Positions 36,001 through 44,550 of a stretch of DNA of 64,000 nt are shown here, in pieces. Where the stretch lies: NCBI RefSeq assembly GCF_052324685.1, contig NW_027506894.1, forward strand, positions 615,690 to 679,689. The letters are read 5' to 3'. The notes beneath the pieces were generated by a model. That model was not told where the DNA came from. It saw only the letters and a list, made by a program, of their open reading frames with translations, and ran no database searches. Numbering within the stretch: position 1 is the first letter of the stretch; every line of letters begins with the position of its first letter. Origin of the DNA: Brachyhypopomus gauderio. Taxonomy: Eukaryota; Chordata; Actinopteri; Gymnotiformes; Hypopomidae. The position numbers were made by a program, and so were the translations under genes.

Positions 36001-39000
36001 TCGTCTAGCTAATTAAGCAGTGGAACGGTTTCTAGCCTCACCAGCTCATTGTTAAACTGAAATTAAACACTGTTCCTTGCACCAACGATTCACCTTGACT
36101 TCCTCAAACTCGGCCTGATGGTGGCGCCGTAGGTGGTTCAACATGTTGGAGGTAGTGCCATCCTTGGCGGCCACCTTCCGGAGGCACAATCTGCAGAGCG
36201 GATACCCGTCCTCCTGCACAACACCCTGTGCATCGCCCAGGTATCCAAAGTGCCTCCACGCCGGTGACTTGCAGTTTTTAGAAGGAGGGTGCAGAGACAC
36301 TGACTCGGGCAGCTCCTGGAGCTGTTGCGTCCTGCTCGGAGGGATGGTGTCCTACCCGAGAAACACAGAGGAGCATGCAGAAGTCAGACTGGACTAATTA
36401 TGGCCCCGCTACAGGGATCACGCACACTCCGTTTAAGCAGATTGGTTTGCACATAGACAGCAATCTCTGGCTTGCGTTTAGTCGCACCTTTATTTCGGCG
36501 TACACGTCCTGATGGTGGCGCTGCAGGTGGTTGTACATGTTGGACGTGGTCCCATCTTTGCTGGCCACCACCTGCTGGCACAGTCTGCAGATGGGGAAGT
36601 CGTTCTCCTCCACCAGACCCTCCACGTTCTTCATGAAGCCAAACAGCTTCCACACCGCAGACTTCCGCCGGGTTTTGGGCGGGTGCAGCTCGACAGGCTC
36701 GCCCCCTTGGGACAACGGAGCAACCGGACCTGCAAATATCGCCACCTAGGAGGAGGGAGACGGGGGCAAAGGTCAAAACCGGAGGACAGAAACAGGGGAC
36801 ATGATCTGACGATATAGTAATATAATAAGGATAAACGACAGCATTATGCTATGCTGTCAAGACGAGTGCGGTCGACTCAACACGACCAATCGTCTGAAGA
36901 CGACGTGAAGGCATTGTGCGTCCAGGCAAGGCCCTCACGAGGAGCCTGACGCCGAGAAAAATCTTTTCAAACTGCAAGAGACATTTAGCGCAACATTGCC
37001 AAGGCACAAAACATTCACAAGAGTGTGTGTGTGTGTGTGTGAATTCAGTGCTTTGGATGAGCAGCTGATCTAAAATGCCGGGTGACTAGCCAGTTTCAGG
37101 GCTCTCGTACTGCAAAGCATGCGATGCCTGCAAATCAGAAAGCTGCTGAACTCATTTAGGTTACTGTTCAATAAATAAGATAATAAATGAGATGAAATGT
37201 ATGACCCAAACAGACTTCACTAATGGTAATACAAAGTGTATCCTGTGCATCTGTTTTCTGCAAAAAATAAAAGTATTGGACTGGACTCACACTGGCAGAT
37301 TCTCAATATCAAAGTGTTCAGATCAGGGGAATAAAAAGGACTGGAACATGAATGAATGTTGAATTTATATAGCGCCTTTCATCATACCCAAGGTCACTTT
37401 ACAACTTTAACACAGGTACAAGTCTTACACGACCAATCACACACCGGCGACATGCCTAACTATAGCATCGAAACACGCCCACTCCTCCACCCAAACACGC
37501 CCACTCCTAACTACCTCCTTTGAGCAGCACACGTTCGAACACTAGCGCAGGTGCTCGTACCTGAACCGAGGGACATACGATCTGATGATGGGCTTGAAGG
37601 TGGTAGCGCATGTTGGTGGTGTTGCTGCCCTGGCCCAGAGACGGCCTCCACCCACACATCTTACAGGCGGGGCCCCGGCCCAACTCCATGACGTCATCGT
37701 ACTGGAAGTACTGCCACACAGCCGAACGGACCCGCCTCTTCTGACGAGGCGTCTTCTGGTATCGGCTCTCATCATAGTCAGAATCTTCATCATCATCATC
37801 ATCGTCATCATCATCATCATCATCGTCGCTGTGATCTTCCTGATTTTTCCATTCCTCTCCCGGGTCTTCCTCGTCTTCATCCATGCTCGACTCCTTGTCC
37901 GAATCTGAAGACTCCGACTCGGACCACACAGCGTCCACTTTCTGAGGAACAGGACGAAGACAATGTTGAAGGACCACCAGCAAACACGACACTTGCTATT
38001 CCTCCGAAACCTTACAATGTGCTACTGCACGACCGCCATTCACCGAACCACCACCACCCAAACGACAAGGTGTTTCTGCTCGTGTAAAACAGCAGGTCAC
38101 CTAAACAGAGCACAGGGTGGGGAGCTATGATGAAGGTCTCACCCTACCTCAGCCTTCAGGAGCGGAGGTGGAGATCAGGATGCTGGCCCTACCTTAGCTT
38201 CACGGTAGGCTGCGGCGTGGTGGTCCTGCAGGTGTCTCAGCATGTTGGACGTGTTCCCCCTCTTGCACGCGACCCTCTGCTGACACAGTTTGCACACGGG
38301 GAAGCCGTCGTCCTCCAACCGCCCGTCCGAGTTCGTCAAATGTTCGAAATGTTTCCAGACTCCCGAGCCGGACGCCTTGGGTGGTGGGAGGTCCCAGATG
38401 GTCGACCTGGCACGCTTCTCCGGAGGCGTGCTCCGACAAGGCTCCGCCCCTTCTTCTGCGATCATTTCCATCTATAGTCGCAGCATAGAGTGGGCGATGA
38501 GACAGCAGCAACCTCTACAACCAAAACATCTCACCAACATCTCACAGAGCTCTTCTGCTAGCCTAAAACAAGGTGCGTTCTATCACACGGAGGATCAAAC
38601 TGTTGCTGCCTGAGGCTTAAAGTGTCCGAGTGAGAAGAACTAGCATTACCTTCACATCTGCACCGCAAGGAATGCTGACGCTCCTGGGGCCAAAAAAAAA
38701 AAACAACCAGGGACTGACGTCTGTTTCCGTCTTTTAAGCCACTCTGGGGACTTACTGCTCAGTTCGGCTGTCGCTCCATCTTGTAAAACGGATCTGAGTA
38801 ACGAACTGAACCCAGCCGTGGCAGTTTAAGGGTTAAGGTGCTCTCTGGGCAGGTGGGCATCCTTATTAGACGCAAAGTGCAGATTGTCTCGTCAGTCATT
38901 CAACACGTGAACTTTGAGGGGTAATTATAACGAGAGAGCGAGAGACATTCTCTCAGAAGGAGAACACCACAATAATAGTGACCGCCACACCCAAGTGAGA

Positions 39001-40447
39001 TTCACAGTTAGCAAAAATAAACCAAGTTGAATGCAAATTCCCATGAAGAATTTCAGAAAATTCAGCTTGGTCATACACTCGTGATTTAGAGAAATTTCAA
39101 CTGTGAACATTTAGGCCCAGAGAACCCACACACTGCTTACGTTTAACTGATATTTAAGAGAAGAGGGCATCAGATGAACAACTCATCTGTAGGAGAACCC
39201 TGGTAAGAACGTAAGCATACCATGACATCCTGACTCAACGTGTGCTACTGTACTGTTCTACATTAGAGCACTCTCAGCAGGTCACACACACACGCACGCA
39301 CTTAGACTTCAGGGACATGATCCTCAAGATTTAGAGTTAAAAAAGCCAATTTACTGCAGTAAACCTGAAGGATCAAATTTACTGCAGTAGAACCTCCATC
39401 TGAGGCAGCACGTTTACTGAAGCGACACGTTTACTGTAGTACGCCCGCTCTGCGTGAGCCGTTCGTCCTCGTACCCTGCTGACGGCGCCAGTGTGTGAGC
39501 CGCGTGTCCCCGACAGGGACGCCCCTGGCCTCTTCCGCCGTCCCCTGGGGCCTCGACGTGGACGGTCCACTTGCTCTTCCTGGTCTGCGAAACAGAACAC
39601 ACCAAACACATACGTGGCATTACGAGCCCATCACCCGTGCAAAAGCAGATAGCAGGTCACGCAGGGAGCCGGATGAGGTCACGTGAGGTATTGTGCTCAG
39701 AACAACTTAAAACGGGCTACAACATTTCAGGACATGGAGAAGTCATCCCACAACCGTCCTGCAGTACTGCGGGGTTTGTGGGAGAATCAGTCTACACCTG
39801 AAGGGGTTTTGCAGGAGTAGTTTTATGTTGCACTAGCTTTAGACTCGCTCAGACCCATAACTGTGCTGTTGAGAGCACGAACCCATCAGGATCGGGTCAC
39901 GCACAGCACGTGGCCCTCCTTAGCCCAAAGTCACATGACCACTAATTCAATATCGCGTCTCCTTTCGCAAACAAACATGAATATTTTAGGTATTGATTAC
40001 ACTGCTGCACACATGATTGGACATGACCTGACTGTGCACGCACGGGCGTGTGCACGCACTGCTGCTTAATGAGTTATTAGTTTAACACAGGCTCGTCCCT
40101 GTGCTCGGAGGTTAATAAAGGCCTCTGGAGAGACGAGGCGCATATCCACCTCGCTGGTTCCGCCAACCGCGGCGGTTCCGGCAGCGCGCGCCCCGGCGCA
40201 CGGGCGGCCCGTCGTCCTCGCCGTCCGACGACTCCACGGGCGCCATCAGGCTGAGCTCCGCCTCGGAGGCCGTCTGCGTGTTGGAGGTCTCGCGCGCCGC
40301 GTCCTGCTCCTCCTCCAGCTTGACCACCACGAACGGCGCGGCGCACACGCTCTTCTCCTCCTCCTCCTCCTTCAGCCCCGCGCGCGCCTCACCGGGCGGA
40401 GAACTGTGCGGACACGCGGGTTTCTCCGCGTCTCCCTCCACCTTCAT
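24997..40447 (-). CDS. giant tandem BED-type zinc finger protein, 22 fingers
   Basis: Not recognised as a named gene. Twenty-three exons give about 2,032 codons with no stop. Exon 1 carries the start (MKVEG at 40447) and an acidic N-terminus, and exon 2 is basic. Exons 3-23 carry 22 BED zinc fingers, each with a [LI]-x-PP lead-in, a W-x-x-F aromatic signature (often VWxxFGY), C-x2-C, then H-x4-H. All 22 keep the four zinc ligands. All introns from exon 2 on are phase 0; nine finger exons are exactly 249 nt. There is no hAT transposase catalytic or dimerisation domain, unlike most ZBED relatives. BED fingers bind DNA and are typical of hAT transposases and of host proteins derived from them, so nuclear DNA or chromatin binding is expected. 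That is inference. A start at 40651 would add 68 residues. Confidence 0.88.
25347..25589 (-). CDS. BED-array exon 22: finger 21
   Basis: 81 codons. Finger PIWQLFGIPKN...CPVCKTCGKKISSQDTRKMI then RHLQFCH, a shorter loop than the others. The acceptor TTAG directly follows a (GT)n tract (plus (AC)n at 25590-25652). Confidence 0.92.
25590..25652. repeat. (AC)n microsatellite at a 3' splice site
   Basis: On the minus strand this (GT)n tract leads directly into the TTAG acceptor of BED exon 22. Confidence 0.97.
25858..26106 (-). CDS. BED-array exon 21: finger 20
   Basis: 83 codons. Finger SVWKHFGYVRD...GFPICKICLAKVSNKGKVTA...HLKDHH. Confidence 0.94.
26295..26543 (-). CDS. BED-array exon 20: finger 19
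   Basis: 83 codons. Starts SAVTNETFED; finger KLWEHFGYRKT...APICKLCFRKLISKGETIAN...HLKENH. Confidence 0.94.
26653..26901 (-). CDS. BED-array exon 19: finger 18
   Basis: 83 codons. Finger PVWQYFGYLKD...VVCDGFPICKMCQQKVASKS...HLKDYH. Confidence 0.94.
27086..27334 (-). CDS. BED-array exon 18: finger 17
   Basis: 83 codons. Lead-in MELYPPNGQSDIKLWDHFGY; CKLCLRRLIRGSSDGTPTTN then HLRKKH. Shares its lead-in with exon 13. Confidence 0.94.
27400..27952. mobile_element. probable decayed hAT-like element
   Basis: The right part (about 27780-27950) is rich in gaatcgattctgaatcg palindromic words and ends attcacagccc, as in abundant fish hAT-type repeats. The left end is not clear and I see no convincing duplication. 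Confidence 0.4.
27967..28209 (-). CDS. BED-array exon 17: finger 16
   Basis: 81 codons. Finger PVWKYFGYLKD...VVCDGMPICKICQQKVATKA...HLRAYH. Confidence 0.94.
28380..28605. mobile_element. SINE-like repeat
   Basis: Shares ggggcacctcagtcatggcctcaggtctgggaatcgaaccc-type sequence with 21930-22020. On the minus strand it carries a B-box-like GGTTCGATTCCC, pointing to a tRNA-derived SINE. Confidence 0.6.
28640..29150. other. intron sequence of unknown nature
   Basis: About 500 bp with a more balanced, gene-like composition than the flanking introns. Stops occur in all frames and I find no family resemblance. Confidence 0.3.
29215..29463 (-). CDS. BED-array exon 16: finger 15
   Basis: 83 codons. 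Finger AVWKFFGYPRD...CDGFPVCKLCQKKVSAKGGN...HLRDYH. Confidence 0.94.
29628..29876 (-). CDS. BED-array exon 15: finger 14
   Basis: 83 codons. Starts SAVTNERFED; finger TLWEHFGYLKN...GAPFCKLCLRKLVSKGDTAK...HLKEIH. Closest to exon 20. Confidence 0.94.
29971..30219 (-). CDS. BED-array exon 14: finger 13
   Basis: 83 codons. Finger PVWDYFGYTKD...VVCDGFPICKMCRQKVASKG...HLKDYH. Closest to exon 19. Confidence 0.94.
30308..31538 (+). mobile_element. hAT element, 1,231 bp, with a decayed BED finger
   Basis: Terminal repeats TAGGGCTGCCA and TGGCAGCCCTA, flanked by a perfect 8-bp duplication CTTCCAAC (30300-30307 and 31539-31546). Both ends are rich in tagtcgacta. Inside, on +, 30561-30575 encodes VWDHF and about 30599-30650 encodes a C-x2-C and Y-E-H segment in another frame: a frameshifted transposase BED finger. 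The catalytic part is missing. Confidence 0.9.
31663..31935 (-). CDS. BED-array exon 13: finger 12
   Basis: 91 codons. Lead-in LELSPPNGQIDKRLWDHFGY and a longer loop in CKICLQELTTSSKGGGVTT, then HLRKKH. Closest to exon 18. A hAT element lies in the next intron. Confidence 0.93.
32041..32289 (-). CDS. BED-array exon 12: finger 11
   Basis: 83 codons. Finger PVWQYFGFPKD...CKMCLRKVKFKDGDTANLFS then HLKVHH. Confidence 0.92.
32405..32641 (-). CDS. BED-array exon 11: finger 10
   Basis: 79 codons. Finger KLWDYFGYPRD...GAPVCKLCFQKVMSRGGTIS...HLLDSH. Close to exons 15 and 20. Confidence 0.93.
32746..32994 (-). CDS. BED-array exon 10: finger 9
   Basis: 83 codons (249 nt). Finger AVWDYFGYLKD...VVCDGFPICKLCQLNVSSKR...HLKDHH. 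Close to exons 14 and 19. Confidence 0.94.
33245..33499 (-). CDS. BED-array exon 9: finger 8
   Basis: 85 codons. Finger PVWEHFGYPKD...CKLCWSKVTC...FLYRHLWKKH. Acceptor actctag, donor AAG|GTAGGT. Confidence 0.92.
33705..34226 (-). CDS. BED-array exon 8: fingers 6 and 7 fused in one exon
   Basis: 174 codons. The first 249 nt (33978-34226) are one canonical finger unit ending AELK, directly followed by a donor-like GTGACA that is read through. The former intron now encodes a basic linker (QYKRRRRPSP). It then leads into finger 7, VVWKHFGYLKN...CKLCLRKVSAQGGSTTNMMV, then HLQRYH. Confidence 0.94.
34680..34937 (-). CDS. BED-array exon 7: finger 5, recent duplicate of exon 6
   Basis: 86 codons with intact splice sites and ligands. 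It lies in the 866-bp copy of the recent duplication. Because it is phase 0, using it adds one finger without shifting the frame. Confidence 0.85.
35074..35168 (-). pseudogene. truncated duplicate of BED exon 5
   Basis: It has the donor end and the second half of the finger (QQVVASKDGTTSNMYNHLQR-like). The duplication junction cuts it just after the CQQ codons, so the first cysteine, the W-x-x-F part and the acceptor are missing. Confidence 0.85.
35170..36583. repeat. recent duplication, long copy (1,414 bp)
   Basis: The direct tandem partner of 34304-35169. It carries BED exon 6 and continues into the complete exon 5. It contains the 548-bp stretch 35533-36079 missing from the short copy; no exon is seen in that stretch. 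Confidence 0.93.
36094..36351 (-). CDS. BED-array exon 6: finger 4
   Basis: 86 codons. Lead-in LPESVSLHPPSK, finger PAWRHFGYLGD...CRLCLRKVAAKDGTTSNMLN then HLRRHH. Identical to exon 7 except for one residue (Gln here, Arg there). Confidence 0.94.
36488..36745 (-). CDS. BED-array exon 5: finger 3
   Basis: 86 codons. Finger AVWKLFGFMKN...CRLCQQVVASKDGTTSNMYN then HLQRHH. A truncated copy of this exon lies at 35074-35168. Confidence 0.94.
36746..37560 (-). other. intron of the BED-array gene
   Basis: No exon seen. A tttatatagcgcctttcat motif near 37370 resembles the tail of a common fish interspersed repeat. Confidence 0.5.
37561..37941 (-). CDS. BED-array exon 4: acidic region plus finger 2
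   Basis: 127 codons. A Ser/Glu/Asp-rich stretch with a run of 13 Asp precedes the finger AVWQYFQY...CKMCGWRP...YHLQAHH. This is the only finger with such an acidic leader and the most divergent core. Confidence 0.92.
38193..38471 (-). CDS. BED-array exon 3: finger 1
   Basis: 93 codons, phase 0-0. Finger SGVWKHFEHL...CKLCQQRVACKRGNTSNMLR then HLQDHH. It carries an unusually long lead-in. Confidence 0.93.
38472..39474 (-). other. intron of the BED-array gene, with one cryptic exon candidate
   Basis: At 38650-38683 a strong acceptor (a T-rich tract, then ggccccag) and donor (AAG|GTAATG) enclose 34 nt. Inclusion would break the frame between exons 2 and 3. The remaining sequence shows nothing. 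Confidence 0.4.
39475..39584 (-). CDS. BED-array gene exon 2, basic
   Basis: Acceptor tgtttcgcag, donor AGG|GTACGA, phase 1 to 0. Encodes DQEEQVDRPRRGPRGRRKRP, a likely nuclear localisation signal. Confidence 0.75.
39585..40149 (-). other. first-phase intron of the BED-array gene (exons 1-2)
   Basis: I see no further exon or element here. Confidence 0.5.
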
Positions 40448-40665
40448 GGTTCTGGTGGTTCTTCTACCGATCAGGGCTTCACGGTGTCGCACGTGCGGTT
40501 TGGACCAGGCAGCGCGCGTCACTCCTCCCGATCCGGACCCCCGCGCCGCGTGCGTCTCTCCGGTCCCGGTACAATAAAGACTTATTCCCGCCAAATCTCC
40601 CCGTTCCAAACGTTCCAAATGTTCCAGCGTTGCCCCAGTGGGAGTGGCCATTCCACCGGAAACCG
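40100..40665 (-). promoter_or_regulatory. CpG island, probable promoter and first exon of the BED-array gene
   Basis: Dense CpG and high GC, falling off sharply to AT-rich DNA at about 40680. It contains exon 1, as expected for a broadly expressed vertebrate gene. Confidence 0.75.
40150..40447 (-). CDS. BED-array gene exon 1
   Basis: Starts MKVEGDAEKPACP, with runs of Glu (LKEEEEEK, VVKLEEEQ) and an acidic SSDGEDD patch. The donor is CGAG|GTGGAT, phase 1. It lies within a CpG island. An in-frame upstream ATG at 40651 is also possible. Confidence 0.8.
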
Positions 40666-40689
40666 CTCGCGAATACAGGAAATATTTTT

Positions 40690-42120
40690 TTTTGGCGATG
40701 TAAACAAGATCATTAGTTTCCCCATATTGTGTTTAGCTAACGAGTGAGGAATAAATTAATAATTTATGCAGCGAGTGTGACTGTGTTTGGTAGGTTTGCT
40801 ACTTGTTATTTCTTGCAATTATTATTTACCAATTTATTAAAACTAGCGCATAGCGAATGAAATTATACCACGTAACATGAATTTTTTATTATTATATAGT
40901 ACGTTATTATATAGTACGACCATATTTATAGTGCATATATATGTATATAGTACAATTTATTCGTTTTTAATAACGTAAACAACATCTATGGATCGTCAAT
41001 CGATTGTAAGGACTAGAGACATCGCTTCCGCATTATTACAATACTGACAGAATAAAAGTCACGCGATTGAGCAATTTCATCGTGTGTGGTCATACAAAAA
41101 CAAAACATACGAAAAATAAAAAATACAATTGCGCGTGTTGATATGATGACAAATTTAAATTTTAGACAATTTCACTTGGAATACTTTAATTTTGTGATAT
41201 CGTTTTATGTTAATCTCATTGTTCAAAATTTTACACGTTGTATGTTTAACAGAGAGCCGTTCAAATTGCAAATTTTTATTGTTTCAATCATAATTTAGGT
41301 AACTTGCATACTGTATTTTGTAATAGGCACAACCACACATCGTTTTTATGTTTAACTCCTTTTTCTGAGATCTGTAGGTTACTTAATAAAAGTCCCCAAA
41401 CAATATAAATCCAGCCAGGAAGTCTAGGGTAAGGCACGTAGTTCGTGGCTCTATTTAATAAAAGCCCAACTACTGAAGGAGGGGTCAGTGTCTGAGCGGG
41501 GAGTGAGTGCGCATGCGTCAGCATATCGGAGGTCCGCGTGGATGCACGTGTGCACCAGGGCACAGCTACATTTTGTGGAAAAAATGGACGTGGCAAATCT
41601 TCCAGGAAAAACGAGTGCAAAACACTCGCACACATGCCCACAAGGGGGCGCTACCTGTCTGAACGAGTCATGCCAATGCATGCAGCATCACTTTAGTTTA
41701 ATGTGTTGCCAAATAATGAATTGACCTTGAAAATGTACTTTTAGAGAATATTTAGTTTCTAGTACACACACACCTACCAGAACATGCGATTTGGAATCCA
41801 GACCCATTTCCACGATAGTGAAATATTTTTGAAGTGTTTCGTTTATCATGTTTAAGAACCACCTGCTCTTTGTGTGAAACACCTTGAATTGAGTGTCGTG
41901 ATGTCTCTCTGAATGAGATTGTGAAATGCAGCTAACTCTGCATATGACTTTAGTTTTTCAGGTAATTTAAAGAACATTTATCCTTTCACATCCTGTTATC
42001 TCCACCGATTATATCGATTGCATTAAAATATTCTAGCTAACTCAATCTGTTTGTTTGTCTCTCATTGCAATTGCACAAATATTCCAACTACATCTCGTTA
42101 TCGTTCATGCACTCAACGAT
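40690..42120. other. intergenic spacer between divergent BED-array and scp2 genes
   Basis: AT-rich, no exon seen. About 1.6 kb separates the two divergent start regions. Confidence 0.5.
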
Positions 42121-42292
42121 ATGACATGATTTGATGTATAACGTCTCAAACGAGAGCACCGTGTGGTCCACACCTTCTCCACCAGGGTGGTGGGGAACCC
42201 GGAAGTGCGTTTACTGAGAGATCAGCGACTCCCTCCTCGTCGGTCTTCATCTTTCTGCGTGTTTGGAGAAGGTTTGGTGGTCCACCGACCAG

Positions 42293-42315
42293 ATGCATGT
42301 CCCACAGACCTCACG
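42293..42315 (+). CDS. scp2: scp2 candidate first coding exon
   Basis: ATG followed by six codons and CG|GTGAGA. The phase (2) fits the exon at 44230. Support is only phase and a good donor. Confidence 0.4.
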
Positions 42316-44505
42316 GTGAGACTCGTGTGTGCGGTGATGGGTTAGATGGTGGTCCGTCCACGGCTCTTCTCCACCATCTCGTCTGTTCTTGAGACGCGCT
42401 TGTGTTACGGAGCTTCACCCAACTTTAACAGTTCCGATCTCTCTTTCAGTTAAAGTTAAGATCAAGGGATGAATAACCAACCTACAGCCGTAAGTAACGG
42501 ACGTTTGTGGACAGATAGATGTTGGTGGATCATCTGTCCACGAGTCGCGTTATGCGGGCCGGTTATAGCACAGATCTGATAGCGTGTTTGGGGAGGCGCA
42601 CACACATCGGTACCTGGACCCAGAAGATGAGGAGATGAGTGTCGGTCTGCAGACTGCCGGTCCGGACAAGACCAGCCTACAGGGGATGAATCAGCAGGCC
42701 GGGACATTGCGGGGTGTTGGGTGCGCCGTGGTGGAAGGGTTTAAGGGTTAGGGTTTAGGCTAAGGGTTAAGGTTAGGCACCTGTCGGGTGTTTTACAGTG
42801 TCTAAAGCGCATAAGACCTATTCATTCATTTCCTATTTCGAGAACTTCCCAGGTAACATCACCAATTGTTTCTGTTGGTCCACCACCCCGGAGTCTTTGT
42901 GTTGTTCAAGGTGCTAGTTCAACATTTAGCTCTGGCTTTATCAGGGGGAGGATCAACTTAAAGCTAAAGTGAGTTTTAGGGGGCACTGGAGGTCTTAATC
43001 ATTAGTGTCCGATCAGCTCCGGTTACCTTCACCGTGTGGAGCTATTGAAGGACGCAGGATAACAGACGTCCTCTCTCAGCTATACGAACAATGACAACCA
43101 CACAAAGGCCTTTTGTACGGCTTCCCCGTTTAGATACAGCACCCAGAGCCGGAGTGGCCAATCGGGAGATTCGGGAGGATTCCCGATGGGCCGCCTCATG
43201 TCAGTCTCTAGTTTGGGCCGATTGGGAGGGAAAAATAATTTTGGGCCGGATTTGGGCATGAAACTCCCGGGCGGAAAAAGTGTCCCACTCCGGCCCTGAC
43301 AGCACCCATCTTCAAATCTTCAGTGTTTACCCAGGTGATGCACTGGTGTTTGCGGATGTAAACACCTGTGCAAGTAGACGGTAAAGTGGTACAACATGCT
43401 AAACATGAAATGCAGTGGATGTTTTGAGCACGCATCGTTAATTGATGTGTAATCTGTTTGACTGGATCTGACTGTTCTCAAACTGGTCCTGCCTGACGCG
43501 TCTGTGCTGGCATGTTTTCAGCACCAACCATCTCGGGTCTGTTTTCCTGGCAGAACAGACACAAGCTGTGGTGCGGGTTTGTCTACTGGGTATGCCAAAC
43601 CCAGGCCACCTGTGAGCACAGAGCAGTGCAGCTGACACCCCCCCCCCCGCAAGTCTCTGCTTCTGGTTTTAAGTGGGAAACAGCATAGCATTGTCACCAG
43701 AAGAAAGCGTTAGCCAGCTGTGGAGAAGCAGACATGGAAATGACTCCATTTAAAAGAATGAGATCTTCTAGCAAGGGTCTCTTCCAGTAGGGGTGTTTTT
43801 CCAGTGTGGTGTGGTCTCTTCTCTGTTAGGGGCAGGTGGGTCAGGTGTGTCTCCACCGCGTGGGAACACTCTGCTCTTCACCTCTTCATCTCAAGTTCAG
43901 CGTGTCTGCTGAGGTGGAGTTGAAACAGGAGTTTGCAGACTCATAAATCATCCATACGCAGCAGGGCCTCACCTGTGTGGTGCTCTGAGATCTGACCTCC
44001 TCTGACAGAATCTGTCACTAAAATTATTTTGGTACACAAAACCTTTTGAGTTTGCATAAAGGACACAGCCAGTTTCCCATCTGCAGTATGAAAGTTCATA
44101 AATGTTCAAGTTTTTTTCCCTGTATATCTTTTCTGAATGGATCTAATTCTAGGTCTGGCTTTATCTACCACGTCTTCTAGGTGCGACCCTGTTATTTTTC
44201 TGAATTTCTGAATGTGTTTTCATTAACAGTTCCCAGAAGGTCCAGGCGATGTTAACGAGTGCTTCCACTGGTCTGGAGGGCTTTAAGGTGCACGCAGTCT
44301 TTCAGGAGATCGCTAAGAAGCTGGAGGAGGTATGTTCTCTGCTGTGAACCTGACCAGAGGTGACCAATCACAGAGCACCAGGCTAGAGACGACCAATCAC
44401 AGTGCAGCAGGCTTAGCCTCTGAGGGAGTCACCGTTTCACTCTTGGCCCGTGTACTGTACGTAAACCCAGTCTGGGACGACGAGGCCGTTCAGACAGCAG
44501 CTCCA

Positions 44506-44550
<45 letters not shown>

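Noticed and set aside
42740-42780. Telomere-like ggGTTAGGgttt stretch
   Set aside because: Only a few degenerate units; not a telomeric array.
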